47,771 nucleotides of DNA from Lujinxingiaceae bacterium (GTDB lineage Bacteria; Myxococcota_A; Bradymonadia; Bradymonadales; Bradymonadaceae): the NCBI GenBank assembly GCA_013697635.1, contig JACCWM010000196.1, positions 1-47,771 of the forward strand, given 5' to 3'. The translations under genes were made by a program, and so were the position numbers. Under the pieces are notes generated by a model, which was not told the DNA's origin, did no database searches, and saw only the letters and a program-made list of their open reading frames with translations. Below are positions 1 to 9,016 of this stretch, piece by piece (position 1 is the stretch's first letter; each line of letters starts with the position of its first letter).

Positions 1-1144
1 GGCCAATGCCGTGCCCGTGACCGTGACCGACGGCGGTGTCACATTGTCCGTATCGACCGAGGTCAACGTTGTCGCCGATTTGACGGGAGCGTTTGCGCCG
101 ACCGGAAACGGATTGACGCCCGCTGGCCCCACCCGCGTACTCGACACGCGCTCGACGGGCAAGCCGCTTCGCGCCGACGAGATTCGCGAGGTCGACGTGC
201 ACGCACCGGCCGGCGCCACGGGCGTGGTCGCAACGATTGCCGTCATCGGCGGTGAACTTCCGGGCTTCCTGACGGCATTTGCCTGCGGAACCACCTTGCC
301 TTCGACGAGCAACATCAACTTTGCGGCTCAGACGGTCGTCGCCAATACGGTGGTCTCGCAACTGGGCTCGACCGGCAAGCTCTGCGTGCGCTCGGTGGCC
401 GATGCCCACGTCATCGTCGATGTCACAGGCTACCTCTCGGCCACCGGACCGCTGTCTTATCAGGCTCTGGCGCCCACGCGTCTGCTCGATACCCGCAGCC
501 CCACAAGCATCTACACCAACCGCCTGGCCGCTCAACAGGTCATCGAGTTGCCCATCCAACCTTTGGCAGGAATGCCCTCGAAGGTCTGGTCGGTGGTCGC
601 CAACATCACCGCGGTCGGCGCCTCCAACTTGGGCTTCATGACGGCCTATCCTTGCGGCGGCTCGGTGCCTGCGACCTCCTCATTGAACTTCGTGCCTGCG
701 AAATCGGTGGGCGCCTTGACCGTCTCCTCAATCGGCAGCCAGGGCTCGCTGTGCATCTACTCGAGCGCACGTGCGCACCTGATCGTCGACCTCGTCGGTG
801 TCTGGGTCCACGACGAGCAAGCCGCTCCGCACGCACCCCAAAGGATCAGCCCGGCCGACCAGGGCGACCCGCGCTCACCGAACGACCCGGACAATGACAA
901 CGCCGGCGGCGAAGACAGCGAGGACGCCTTCAGCGGTGGCGATGTGCACGAGCACGATGTCCACGGCGAAGAAGGCCACATTGACCAGATCTCCGGTGGC
1001 GCCACGGCCGACAAGCAGGCCTCACGTGTCGTCGTCGAAAGCGGCGGATGCACGGTCGCGCCCGGTCAAACAGGCTCTCAGCTGCCCGTCGTGCTGGCGG
1101 CGTTGATTGGATTGGCCTGGCTTGGGCGTCGCCGCAAGCGTTAA
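1..1144 (+). CDS. Repeat-containing surface protein with MYXO-CTERM-like tail (5' partial)
   Basis: The reading frame is open to the window edge, so the N-terminus is missing; about 380 residues are visible. Two copies of a roughly 125-residue unit can be aligned by eye. Each has a VDxTGxx strand, then a PTRxLDTRS motif, then two cysteines (FACG/YPCG and KLCV/SLCI), and a third VDLVG strand closes the array. This unit occurs in secreted or cell-wall-associated bacterial proteins, often in tandem; its role is unclear. An acidic Asp/Glu/His-rich stretch follows. The C-terminus is a Gly-Cys, a hydrophobic segment (LPVVLAALIGLAWLG) and RRRKR, matching the MYXO-CTERM type of sorting tail, so the protein is probably anchored at the cell surface. 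A strong hairpin terminator lies 22 nt after the stop. The function is not recognised. Confidence 0.8.
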   Translation, partial: ANAVPVTVTDGGVTLSVSTEVNVVADLTGAFAPTGNGLTPAGPTRVLDTRSTGKPLRADEIREVDVHAPAGATGVVATIAVIGGELPGFLTAFACGTTLPSTSNINFAAQTVVANTVVSQLGSTGKLCVRSVADAHVIVDVTGYLSATGPLSYQALAPTRLLDTRSPTSIYTNRLAAQQVIELPIQPLAGMPSKVWSVVANITAVGASNLGFMTAYPCGGSVPATSSLNFVPAKSVGALTVSSIGSQGSLCIYSSARAHLIVDLVGVWVHDEQAAPHAPQRISPADQGDPRSPNDPDNDNAGGEDSEDAFSGGDVHEHDVHGEEGHIDQISGGATADKQASRVVVESGGCTVAPGQTGSQLPVVLAALIGLAWLGRRRKR

Positions 1145-1166
1145 CCGCGAGGCTCTTGCACCCAAC

Positions 1167-1204
1167 AAAAAAGCCGCCCGTGCCTTGCGCCGGGCGGCTT
1201 TTTT
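1167..1204. terminator. Bidirectional rho-independent terminator
   Basis: A perfect stem, AAGCCGCCCG (1171-1180) and CGGGCGGCTT (1191-1200), has a 10-nt loop. It is preceded by a run of A and followed by a run of T, so it can terminate in both directions. It separates the surface-protein gene (plus) from the convergent five-gene block ending at 1311 (minus). Confidence 0.9.
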
Positions 1205-1227
1205 GGGCCAAAAAAATGACGACTTTT

Positions 1228-1300
1228 GGGGGAGGAGCCCGGCTTCCATCGCCGCAAACCCACATGGTTTCAGGCTAACATGGCGTTCCACCCCCGGGCG
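1228..1300 (-). repeat. Dispersed intergenic element, copy A
   Basis: On the minus strand this reads CGGGGG (1291-1296), 41 nt, then ATGGAAGCC (1241-1249). The 41-nt interior holds AAACC-CACAT-GGTTT, a 5-bp stem. The copy starts 11 nt after the stop of the GyrA-pinwheel gene and lies before the shared terminator. Its distal end diverges (CCGGGCTCC instead of CCCGGCTGCC). Confidence 0.75.
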
Positions 1301-1310
1301 TTGGCGTTTT

Positions 1311-2495
1311 TCAGTCGCTGCCGCAGGGCAGCGCGGTGAGGCCGATGATGTGCTCGCCATCGGCCAGTTCGGTGACGCGGGTGCCCTTGGCGGCGCGCCC
1401 GAGAAGTTGAAAGTCGGGGGTGGGCATGCGGTGGACACGACCGAGATTGGTGATCAGAGCCAGGTCGTCGTGGGGATCGCAGGGGGCGATTGCGGCGACG
1501 CGGTCGTTGGGGTTGAGGCGCATGAGCTGCATGCCGGCGCCACCGCGGCCCTGGGGGCGAAATTCGTCGAGGTCGAGGCGTTTGCCATAGCCTTGCTCGG
1601 TGATCACGGCGAACTGTTTGACGCGCTCGCCCAAGAAAGCGCCGACGAGCTCATCGTTGTTGGCGGCGAGCTTCATGACGTTGACGCCGACGGCCTTGCG
1701 GCCCATGCTGCGCATATCGTAGGCGTCGAATTGGATGCCCTGGCCAAGCGCCGAGGCGCAAAAGACCGTGGTCTTGTGGTGGCCAGCCAGTACGGCGCAG
1801 GGCTCGTCGCCGTCGTTGAGCAGAAAAGCCTCCCGGCCGGTCTTGTCGATCAGGCGGCCGAGCTCGTCGGCGTCGGTGGCCTTGCCCTTGGCCTGGCGGG
1901 TGATGTGGATGATCCGCCCGGAAATCGCCTGGCGCGCCAGGGTGAAAGCGATCTCCTCGCCCTGCTCGAGAAAGAGCACGTCGCGAATCGAGCGGCGCTC
2001 GTCGCCAGGCCAGTTGGGAATCAAGCGCACGTCGATGCCGAAATAGCGCCCGCGGTTGCTGAATAAGAAGACGGCCTCGGGATCTCCGACGTAGCGGATG
2101 CCGCGCACATGACCGGTGGCCTCGGGGCCTTCGATCGGCTGGGGCGATTCGGCGACCTCGATCTCGGGGCCGTGCATCTTGCAAAAACGCCCCGTCGAGG
2201 TCATCACAAAGCTGGCGTGGCCAAAGCTGTCGGTGACGCGGCGCTCGACGATGCTCTCGATACGCCGCGCCGACTCGCTGGCACCGTCGTCGCGGGCCGT
2301 AACGCTCGATTTCTTGTTCTTCCCAAGCTCGCGAAGCGCGGCGATCAGCGCGCCGTCCCAGCCGCCAAATACTTCGACTGCGGCGTCGAAGAGATCCTCG
2401 TCGCCAACCGAGACGTTCATCTCGAACAGCTCTTCGTAGCGCTCGTCGTCAGCGGCCAGGGCGATGATCTTCTCGATGATTTCTTGGGCGTTCAT
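1311..2495 (-). CDS. Free-standing GyrA C-terminal-domain (beta-pinwheel) protein
   Basis: Roughly the last 270 residues match the DNA-wrapping C-terminal domain of DNA gyrase subunit A, with recurrent pinwheel blades. One blade carries FRPQGRGGAGM, close to the GyrA-box; others read GQGIQFDAYDMRSMGRKAVGV, split here as GQGIQFDAYDM and RSMGRKAVGV, and LGRVHRMPTPDFQLLGR. The GyrA breakage-reunion core and catalytic Tyr are absent. A short helical N-terminal domain (about residues 1-60) precedes the blades. I chose the ATG at 2495, which has AAGGA upstream; a longer frame to 2672 would run into the preceding gene. It is the last gene of the minus-strand block, 97 nt after the GHKL ATPase gene. 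The likely role is binding or bending DNA, inferred from the fold. It could also be a gyrase modulator. Confidence 0.75.
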   Translation of the reverse strand: MNAQEIIEKIIALAADDERYEELFEMNVSVGDEDLFDAAVEVFGGWDGALIAALRELGKNKKSSVTARDDGASESARRIESIVERRVTDSFGHASFVMTSTGRFCKMHGPEIEVAESPQPIEGPEATGHVRGIRYVGDPEAVFLFSNRGRYFGIDVRLIPNWPGDERRSIRDVLFLEQGEEIAFTLARQAISGRIIHITRQAKGKATDADELGRLIDKTGREAFLLNDGDEPCAVLAGHHKTTVFCASALGQGIQFDAYDMRSMGRKAVGVNVMKLAANNDELVGAFLGERVKQFAVITEQGYGKRLDLDEFRPQGRGGAGMQLMRLNPNDRVAAIAPCDPHDDLALITNLGRVHRMPTPDFQLLGRAAKGTRVTELADGEHIIGLTALPCGSD

Positions 2496-2592
2496 CAACT
2501 GGGGGTCCTTGCGGCAGAAATGACGTGAGCATGGCGCGGGCGAGCAACACCATAGCCCAATTTGCCGGTGGCACAACTTCGATCCGGTCAAC

Positions 2593-4197
2593 TCACGACT
2601 GGCCGAGGCGGTGCGCGCGCCGGCCAACGGCGTAGGTGAGCACGGTCTCCATGAACTGGGCGTGGCGAGCATCGTTTTGCGACTCCAAAATCAGCTCGAG
2701 CAACATGGCCGCCGCCCACTCGGGCTCGTCGATCGCTGCGGCAAGCGCGCGCACGTCTTTGTCGTTCGTGTTGACGAGCAAGACGGCCTTGCCATTAAAA
2801 AAATTCGGCCGCGGGGCCTGCAAATCGTCGGCGTTCAACACCGCGTCGAGCTCACCGACGAGCAGGCCGGGGTGGTTGCAAAATTTCGCAGGAACCAGCG
2901 CACCCGAGAGATCGTAGTAGCGCGGCACCCCCGAGCGCAGGCCAGCCTGCTGGAGGAGCACATGCAGCTCGCTCAAAAGCCGAGGATCGCAATCATTGAC
3001 CGCGTCGCTGCTAAACCAGCCAAAGCGTTGCTCGAGGGGGTGGATGTTGTACTTGAATTCGAGCAGGGCGCGCACCAAGCGCCAGGCTCCACTGCCAGCC
3101 GCGCCGCGCAGCACCAGGTGATCGCTTGCCACCGCATCGAGAATCGGGCCCGGTTGCGAGGCAAAGCACAGCTTGTTTTTGCGCGCTGCAGCGCGACAAT
3201 CGGCAAATGAGACCGCTTCGTTGTTGAGCTTGGGAAAGAGCGCCCGCTGGCGCCAGGCGCGCTTGAACTCGTTGCGGCCCAGATAGTTGACGAGCAACCC
3301 GCAGAGCTGATCGTGTCGCTCAGGGTGGGCAGTGTCTTTGGCGGCCTGCTCGATGGCCGCGACCAGACGTTCGGGAAGCTCGACGGTGGCGAACTGATCC
3401 ATGAGCTTGAGCGCCTTGTGATAATTCTTGTCCTCGAGGATCTGGTCGCGCGTCAGGGTGTGCTCGAGATAGCGCGAGTCAATCTTGCAGGAGATGTACG
3501 GCCAGGGGGCATGATCTTGCTCCTTGAGCGTCAATCCCTGATTGTAATAGCCCATCAAGCCCTTCTCGTCGGTAACGAAGCCGATGACCAGGCGCGTGCC
3601 GTCGGCCTCGTGGGTGAGCTTGCAAAGCGAGTCGATGTCGAAGGGTGCGGATACGCTCGTGCCCTCGAAGATCACCGGGATGCGCGCATGCTTGCACCAG
3701 TAGCTGACGACATTGCGCGCGCGGCCTCGAAGCGCCTCGGCCTCCCCACGGCCGATCTCCTTGATGATGCGAATGTGCGTGCCCTCGACGGGCTCGTCGA
3801 GCGCATAGAGCTCAAAGGAGCGGTCCTCGAGAAAGACAACTCGCCAACTCTCGCCGGCGCGCCCGGTCTCGACGATCACGAGCTGTGGCGCGATCGCGAA
3901 GACCGAGACAAAGCCAATGCCAAAGCGCCCGATCTTGGTCAGATCGTCGTCCTTGGCTGAGCTGAACAGGCGCGTAAGCTTGGTCTCGATGATCTCGCGC
4001 GTCATGCCCTCGCCCCAGTCATCGACCTCGATGATGAGCGTTCCCTGCCCGAAATCGCCGGCCTTGGGCTCAAAGCGCGTCGCGATCTCGACCTCGCCGG
4101 TGCCAGCGTCGATCGAGTTTTGAACCAGCTCGCGCAAAAACGAGAGCGGGTCAGAGAACTGATGGACGAGATCATCTAAAACACTGCGAGTTTCCAC
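2593..4197 (-). CDS. Hsp90-type GHKL ATPase with intact nucleotide motifs
   Basis: This 534-aa protein starts with GTG at 4197 and lies 5 nt after the preceding paralog gene. The N-terminal GHKL Bergerat fold is clear: N-box E23-L-V-Q-N27-S-I-D30-A, G1-box D60-W-G-E-G-M65 and G2-box G90-R-F-G-I-G-F. The set resembles Hsp90 or MORC-like enzymes, which use ATP-driven dimer closure. After it come a GTHIRIIKEI strand and ARIPVIFEG, the transition to an Hsp90-like middle region. The same order occurs in the three paralogs upstream. The C-terminal half (about residues 220-534) is not recognised. No nuclease, TOPRIM or transmembrane segment is visible. Co-directional, near-contiguous spacing suggests one complex with its neighbours. 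It differs from HtpG in length and in lacking an evident C-terminal dimer domain. Confidence 0.75.
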   Translation of the reverse strand: METRSVLDDLVHQFSDPLSFLRELVQNSIDAGTGEVEIATRFEPKAGDFGQGTLIIEVDDWGEGMTREIIETKLTRLFSSAKDDDLTKIGRFGIGFVSVFAIAPQLVIVETGRAGESWRVVFLEDRSFELYALDEPVEGTHIRIIKEIGRGEAEALRGRARNVVSYWCKHARIPVIFEGTSVSAPFDIDSLCKLTHEADGTRLVIGFVTDEKGLMGYYNQGLTLKEQDHAPWPYISCKIDSRYLEHTLTRDQILEDKNYHKALKLMDQFATVELPERLVAAIEQAAKDTAHPERHDQLCGLLVNYLGRNEFKRAWRQRALFPKLNNEAVSFADCRAAARKNKLCFASQPGPILDAVASDHLVLRGAAGSGAWRLVRALLEFKYNIHPLEQRFGWFSSDAVNDCDPRLLSELHVLLQQAGLRSGVPRYYDLSGALVPAKFCNHPGLLVGELDAVLNADDLQAPRPNFFNGKAVLLVNTNDKDVRALAAAIDEPEWAAAMLLELILESQNDARHAQFMETVLTYAVGRRAHRLGQS

Positions 4198-4202
4198 GCC
4201 TG

Positions 4203-6440
4203 TTACCTGCTTTCAATAGGGGCCAAGACCCGTTCAAGATTTCTGCGATGTGCGAGCCGCCAATCGGAGATCGCACCGCGATGAAGCCGGCGAAGCTCGA
4301 GAAAGACCGCCTGCAAGACCAGGGATACCGCGATCGGATCGTCTGGCCTCTGCAGGGCATAGGCGACCACGGGGTGCGCTCTAAACAGCACCATGCTCCA
4401 CTCGTTGAGCGATGCGATGCGCGGCGCCGGGCCGCCATAAAACGCGATGCTGGGCGCACCGAGCACATGGTGAGACTCGTTGGCAAGCGTTGCGCTCATC
4501 AGCTCGCTGACTAAACGCCCGAGCTGATGCTCAGCATCACTGGAAGCTTGTGCCTTCGGCGAGTCGGCGCTCGGGGCCGGCCGGCCAGGCGCCGGATCGA
4601 CGGTGAGTTCGCCCCAGCTCTCGCGCTCAAGCGTGCCCATGATGTGTGGGCCGAAGACGGCGCGGAAAATCGCGTTCGTCGCGACGTGAAACTGCAAATA
4701 CAGGTTGTCAGGGTTGCGGTTGACGTGAGGGATCCACAGGGCCTGATCCTCTCTGGGCAGCAGCCAGCACGCGCCGGCCGCCTCGCCGCGGATGAAGGCA
4801 TTGATCTGGCGAAGCGAGAGCAACTCGCCGGCCACGTCGTCAAACAAGGGCGTGTCGGCGATCGCGCCGAGCGCCTCGAGGATCTGGTCGGTCAGCGTCG
4901 CGCTCGCAAGCTCGCTCCAATCCAGCGCGTGAACCTGCCAGACCGAAAGCCTGTCCCCGGCGGCGCAGGTGTCGCTCCAGCTTTGAAGGGCCGCCTCGCT
5001 GAGGTCGATCGCCGCAGCGATGCGTCCGAGCAAACGACCATCGAGCAGCTCATGCAAGTAGTCGACGGTTTGCGTGGCGGGCATGCGCGCTTTGGGATGA
5101 TGCATAAACTCAGGCAGCGCCTCGAGAATAGCCAGGCCGAGCGCGTCGAGCTCGGCCGTGCTCCGTGGCCCGTCGAAGCGCTCATTGGGCTGAAAATCGC
5201 CACACAACACCATGCTCAAGCGCATGCAGCGAACGCCCAGGGGCCGTTGCACGAGCAGGCGGCCATCGCGCACAAAGGCCACCATGCCGGACATGTCGAA
5301 GGTGTCCATGCCGACGACCGCGCGCATCCGGGCGTGCTCCAAAACCATTTGGTGGGGATAGTGGATCTTGGACAGCCCTTCGGACCACACGAGCCCCTCC
5401 CAGCGGTCGCGATTTTTCTGTGTTTCGCGCACCGCGTGCAGGCGATCGGTGAGATCGACGATCTCGTCGACAAAACGCAAGAAGAATGCCTCGGACTCAT
5501 CCGGCTCAGCATAGATGATCGGCGCATTGACCATGGCCCTGGCGTCGTCGCCATGCTCTCGACAGATGTACAGACGCCTGTGACCGACGCGGCGCAAAGC
5601 ATGGGCGATCGAAATGGGAACCGATGATCCGTTGAGCGAGTCTCCAACGGTGGCGTAGAGGGCGAGGCCTTCCGCGGCGCTAAAGAATGCGCGCTCGATC
5701 TCGGCGCTCAGCGGGGCCGCTTCGAATTGCCGATGAGCGCGCAACAGTGTCGGACGAAGCCAATCCTGCTGGACGGCGCGCTCGCCCGGGGTCAGGCTCG
5801 TGATAAAGCGTGTGAACAAGCGCCAGGTGGCTTCGCGCAGGACCTCGTCATGCAGAGTGCGCCAGGCCTCGTCCAAACGGCCGTTGAGCATGTCGAAGAA
5901 CTGGATGAAGTGGCGCGGTTGGATGCGCTCGCGAAGGTAGATGCGTGTGCCTTGCAAGCCGTCTTCGTTGCGAACTTTGCGCGTATTCAAAGCCCGCTCC
6001 GGGGCAAGGCGCGCGAGCACCGCCTGCTCACCGGCGCGAAGCAGCAGCCCGGCGCCCCCTTCAGGGCCCACCGATTCGATCACGATCTCACGCGGGCCAA
6101 GCGCCTTGGCCGCGTTGACCGCGATCGCGATGTGGCGAACGGCCCGTTGGCGTGCGTCGCTGCGCTCTGAAAACAAGGCGGATTGAAGCTCGCTCAGATC
6201 CTCGATGCCCAGGCTCTGCCCATCGAAGCATACCTCCATCTCGTCGGTGTCGATCACGAACTCGATGACCTTGGCCCCCAGCAGGTGTGCGGCCTTGACG
6301 AGCTCGAGCACGTAGTGGTGCGGATCGACGAGCTGAAAGCGCTCCAACTTGTCCGTGGCGCGCTCGGCGTCGACTTGAAACTGCCCGCGCCCCGCGAGTT
6401 TGCCCGCTGCGCGCGCCTTTGCAAGCAAGTCACCCGTCAC
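4203..6440 (-). CDS. Degenerate GHKL/Hsp90-like paralog 3 (internally deleted form)
   Basis: This 745-aa protein is the third tandem paralog. Its GTG start overlaps the stop of the preceding gene as GTGA. It shares with the other two the opening LxKARxxGxLxxxGxFxxDAERA, the VDPHHYVLELVKAAHLLGA segment, the RQRAVRH segment and a C-terminal HPVVAYALQRPDDP block. Relative to both siblings exactly 100 residues are missing between GRLDE and AWRTLH (junction near 5866-5873). The deletion removes the strand that ends the ATPase-like domain and the start of the middle region. The GHKL Asn is replaced (ELVKAAHLL), so ATP hydrolysis is doubtful even before the deletion. The frame is intact, so the protein is probably made. 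A Pro/Ala/Ser-rich linker precedes the last 120 residues or so. The function is unknown. Confidence 0.7.
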   Translation of the reverse strand: MTGDLLAKARAAGKLAGRGQFQVDAERATDKLERFQLVDPHHYVLELVKAAHLLGAKVIEFVIDTDEMEVCFDGQSLGIEDLSELQSALFSERSDARQRAVRHIAIAVNAAKALGPREIVIESVGPEGGAGLLLRAGEQAVLARLAPERALNTRKVRNEDGLQGTRIYLRERIQPRHFIQFFDMLNGRLDEAWRTLHDEVLREATWRLFTRFITSLTPGERAVQQDWLRPTLLRAHRQFEAAPLSAEIERAFFSAAEGLALYATVGDSLNGSSVPISIAHALRRVGHRRLYICREHGDDARAMVNAPIIYAEPDESEAFFLRFVDEIVDLTDRLHAVRETQKNRDRWEGLVWSEGLSKIHYPHQMVLEHARMRAVVGMDTFDMSGMVAFVRDGRLLVQRPLGVRCMRLSMVLCGDFQPNERFDGPRSTAELDALGLAILEALPEFMHHPKARMPATQTVDYLHELLDGRLLGRIAAAIDLSEAALQSWSDTCAAGDRLSVWQVHALDWSELASATLTDQILEALGAIADTPLFDDVAGELLSLRQINAFIRGEAAGACWLLPREDQALWIPHVNRNPDNLYLQFHVATNAIFRAVFGPHIMGTLERESWGELTVDPAPGRPAPSADSPKAQASSDAEHQLGRLVSELMSATLANESHHVLGAPSIAFYGGPAPRIASLNEWSMVLFRAHPVVAYALQRPDDPIAVSLVLQAVFLELRRLHRGAISDWRLAHRRNLERVLAPIESR

Positions 6441-9016
6441 GATCGCCTCTTCTGTGCGCTTGCGAGCACCCGGTTGAGGTGTTCACGGTAGCCTGCGCTC
6501 CAGTTCACGTCGCGAAAATACGGGCGAAGCGCAGCGCTCGCAGCCAAAGCCAGCATCGAGACTGCAACCGGGTCGTGGGGGCGAGCGAGCGCGTGGGCAA
6601 CGAGCGGATGCTCGGAGAAGAGCGTGATGCGGGCGCCGTCGGTCTCCACGGCGCGCACCGTCGGCCCAGCGCGAAGCGTGATCAATGCCACGCCCGCGCT
6701 AGCGTCGCCTTTGATCACGACGGCCAGGAGTTGTTGGACCCTCGCCACCAGCTGAGTTGAGTGGTTGTGTTGGGCTGCTGGCGGCGCAACCGCCGGCGTG
6801 TTGTTGGCGGGCGGCGTTGTGGACGATGGCGATGGCCCTGGTGATGGTGCCGGTGTTGACGATGAATTGACGGCTCGCAGCGATGTAATCGTAAATTCGC
6901 CAAAGACGGCGTTCAAGATTGAGAGTACCGGCTCGTCGCTTCGAATGAAGAGCCTGTCGGGCTCGCTCCTCATCTGGGCGAGCCAGTCGCTCATGTTCAT
7001 CTTTGCAGGCAGTACGTAGCATCTTTGGGCGACAATATGCTCGTAGATCTGGCGAAGCGATTGGTCGGCGCCAACCAGATTGGGGAAGATCGGCAGGTCT
7101 GCGGCCGGCCCGAGCATGACAAGCTTGGCCAAAGGTGTTGCCCGGCTGCACCGCCAGGGTGAGACCCGCTGGGGATCACTTGATGTCGTCTCCAGCGTCG
7201 CCTGCCATTGGCTCAGGGCCTCGCCTTCAACTGGAAAGTCCGCGGTCAGACGCCAGAGCAAGCGCTCACTGAGCAGCTTTTCGAGATAGGATAGCGCCAC
7301 ATCCGTGGGCTTGTGCTGCAGATGCTCGTTTACAAATGATGGCAGCGCCTCGAGCATCGCGATCACCAAGGCCGTGAGCTCGGGCGTGACGGCCGGCCCG
7401 TCGAATGCGGCGTTGGGTGTGAGCTCTCCGGAAAAAATGATCGTCAGACCGCTCAAGGTTCCATCGCTCAAGTGTTGGCGCTTGAGCAGGCGCCCCTGCT
7501 TGACGAAGATCACCGTGCCACGCGCGCTCGAATCGTTGAGCCCGATGGCCACGCGCAAATCCCCATGCTCGATGACCTTTCGATACGGGTAATACATCGG
7601 TGCTGGTAGGGAATCCCTGGGGGTTTGCTCCCAGAGCTTGCGATTTTGTTCGGCCAGGCGAAAGATCTCGACGCGATCGGTGAGGTCGACGACCTCGTCG
7701 GCAAAACGCAAGAATAAGGCTTCGGGCTCGCCATGCGCCGCATAGATCACCGGCGCGCCGACCAGCCGCTCGGCCTCATTGGACGGTCGCCGACAGATAT
7801 GGATGCGCGTGAGCTCTCCGATGCGCTGGGTCGCCTCCGTGATCGAGATCAAGGGTTTTTTGGGCAGCGAGCCGTCGGCTTGCGCATAGATCGCCGTGGT
7901 CGCCAGCTTGAAGAAAAATCCCCGATCGGCGACCAGATCTTCGGGCGCGATGCGACCCCCAAAATGCGGGCTCTTGGTGGTGTGCAGGCGCACGGGACGG
8001 TCTTTGGTGCGCTCGTGGGCGCGCAACACCAGTTGGCGAAGCCAGTCCTGTTTTTCTTCGATCACCTGCGCCGCCAGCCCGCTGACATGCATCTCGAGCG
8101 AGCGCCACATCGCCGCTTGCACGACGCCGCCGTGCAGGGTCTGCCAGGCCTCGTCTTGCACAAACGCGCTCTGCGAGAGGTTGGTCGTCAGCCGGCGCGA
8201 ATCGACGATCGCCTCGACGCCGACCACGTCTGCGCTAAAGATCTGAGTGTCGATAAAAACGCCGTGTTGCAAGACATTGATGCGCAACTTGTCGTCGTCC
8301 GAGATTCCCAGCCGGCCGTTTTCGAGCGGCGTGTCGATCTCGACTACGGCCAGCGCCCGCTTACTTAGCCCGTGCCCTTGATTGATGCTGACCCGGTTGA
8401 CGAAGATTGGGACCTTGGCATAACGCGCCCGCTCGCCCAGGGCGACGACCTCGTTGAGCCGGCCCTTGAGCTTGTCGAAGAACTGCATGATGTGGCGCGT
8501 CTGCGTGCGCTGGCGCAGATAGACGCGGGTGCCAAGCGTCGCCGCTTGGATCTTGATGCCGGTAAGTGACGCTCCGGCGACAAGGCGCACCAGCCGCGGC
8601 TCGGCGTCGCGTCGAAGCACGAGGCGACAGCCGCCGTAGGCGCTAACCGACTCCACGACGATCTCGCCCGGCCCCAACGCCTGGGCCGAGCTTGCCGCAA
8701 TCGCCATATGGCGAACGGCACGCTGGCGATCGTCGGTGCGCGACGAAAACGCTGCCCCGTAAAAGTCCTCCAGGTCATCGAAGCCCAGCGTCTGCCCGTC
8801 AAAGAACACCTCCATCTCGTCGGTGTCGATCTCGAACTCGATGACCTTGGCTCCCAGCAGATGCGCAGCCTTGACGAGTTCCAGAACATAGTGGTGCGGA
8901 TCGACGAGCTGAAAGCGCGCCATCTTCTCCTTGGCGCGCTCGGCATCGAGTCGAAACTCACCCTGCGCCTCGAGCCTGCCCGCCCCGCGAGCCTTTTCCA
9001 GCCACTCGGTCGTCAC
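6437..9016 (-). CDS. Degenerate GHKL/Hsp90-like paralog 2
   Basis: This 859-aa protein starts with GTG at 9016, overlapping the upstream stop by 4 bp (GTGA). The N-terminus (1-110) is laid out like a GHKL domain, but the N-box is E46-L-V-K-A50-A-H-L-L-G-A. Ala sits where the Mg-binding Asn should be and Leu where the Asp should be. D73-G-Q-T-L stands in place of DxGxG, and no GxxGxG lid motif is seen. Next come GTRVYLRQRTQ, then AKVPIFVNRVSIN, paralleling GTHIRI and ARIPVIFEG in the intact ATPase downstream. A VDLTDR block (about residue 455), a long unrecognised middle, a Pro/Ser/Thr-rich linker near residues 715-755 and a conserved 110-residue tail (HPLVAHALARPHDP) follow. It is probably a non-hydrolysing partner in a complex with its paralogs and the intact ATPase (inference). 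The family is not recognised. Confidence 0.7.
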   Translation of the reverse strand: MTTEWLEKARGAGRLEAQGEFRLDAERAKEKMARFQLVDPHHYVLELVKAAHLLGAKVIEFEIDTDEMEVFFDGQTLGFDDLEDFYGAAFSSRTDDRQRAVRHMAIAASSAQALGPGEIVVESVSAYGGCRLVLRRDAEPRLVRLVAGASLTGIKIQAATLGTRVYLRQRTQTRHIMQFFDKLKGRLNEVVALGERARYAKVPIFVNRVSINQGHGLSKRALAVVEIDTPLENGRLGISDDDKLRINVLQHGVFIDTQIFSADVVGVEAIVDSRRLTTNLSQSAFVQDEAWQTLHGGVVQAAMWRSLEMHVSGLAAQVIEEKQDWLRQLVLRAHERTKDRPVRLHTTKSPHFGGRIAPEDLVADRGFFFKLATTAIYAQADGSLPKKPLISITEATQRIGELTRIHICRRPSNEAERLVGAPVIYAAHGEPEALFLRFADEVVDLTDRVEIFRLAEQNRKLWEQTPRDSLPAPMYYPYRKVIEHGDLRVAIGLNDSSARGTVIFVKQGRLLKRQHLSDGTLSGLTIIFSGELTPNAAFDGPAVTPELTALVIAMLEALPSFVNEHLQHKPTDVALSYLEKLLSERLLWRLTADFPVEGEALSQWQATLETTSSDPQRVSPWRCSRATPLAKLVMLGPAADLPIFPNLVGADQSLRQIYEHIVAQRCYVLPAKMNMSDWLAQMRSEPDRLFIRSDEPVLSILNAVFGEFTITSLRAVNSSSTPAPSPGPSPSSTTPPANNTPAVAPPAAQHNHSTQLVARVQQLLAVVIKGDASAGVALITLRAGPTVRAVETDGARITLFSEHPLVAHALARPHDPVAVSMLALAASAALRPYFRDVNWSAGYREHLNRVLASAQKRRS
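8901..8959. repeat. 59-bp direct repeat shared by paralog genes (copy 1)
   Basis: This 59-nt stretch is identical to 11417-11475. Both encode the segment around DAERAKEKMARFQLVD near the start of paralogs 2 and 1. Identity at silent sites implies recent duplication or gene conversion confined to the 5' ends, because the rest of the two genes has diverged further. Confidence 0.8.
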
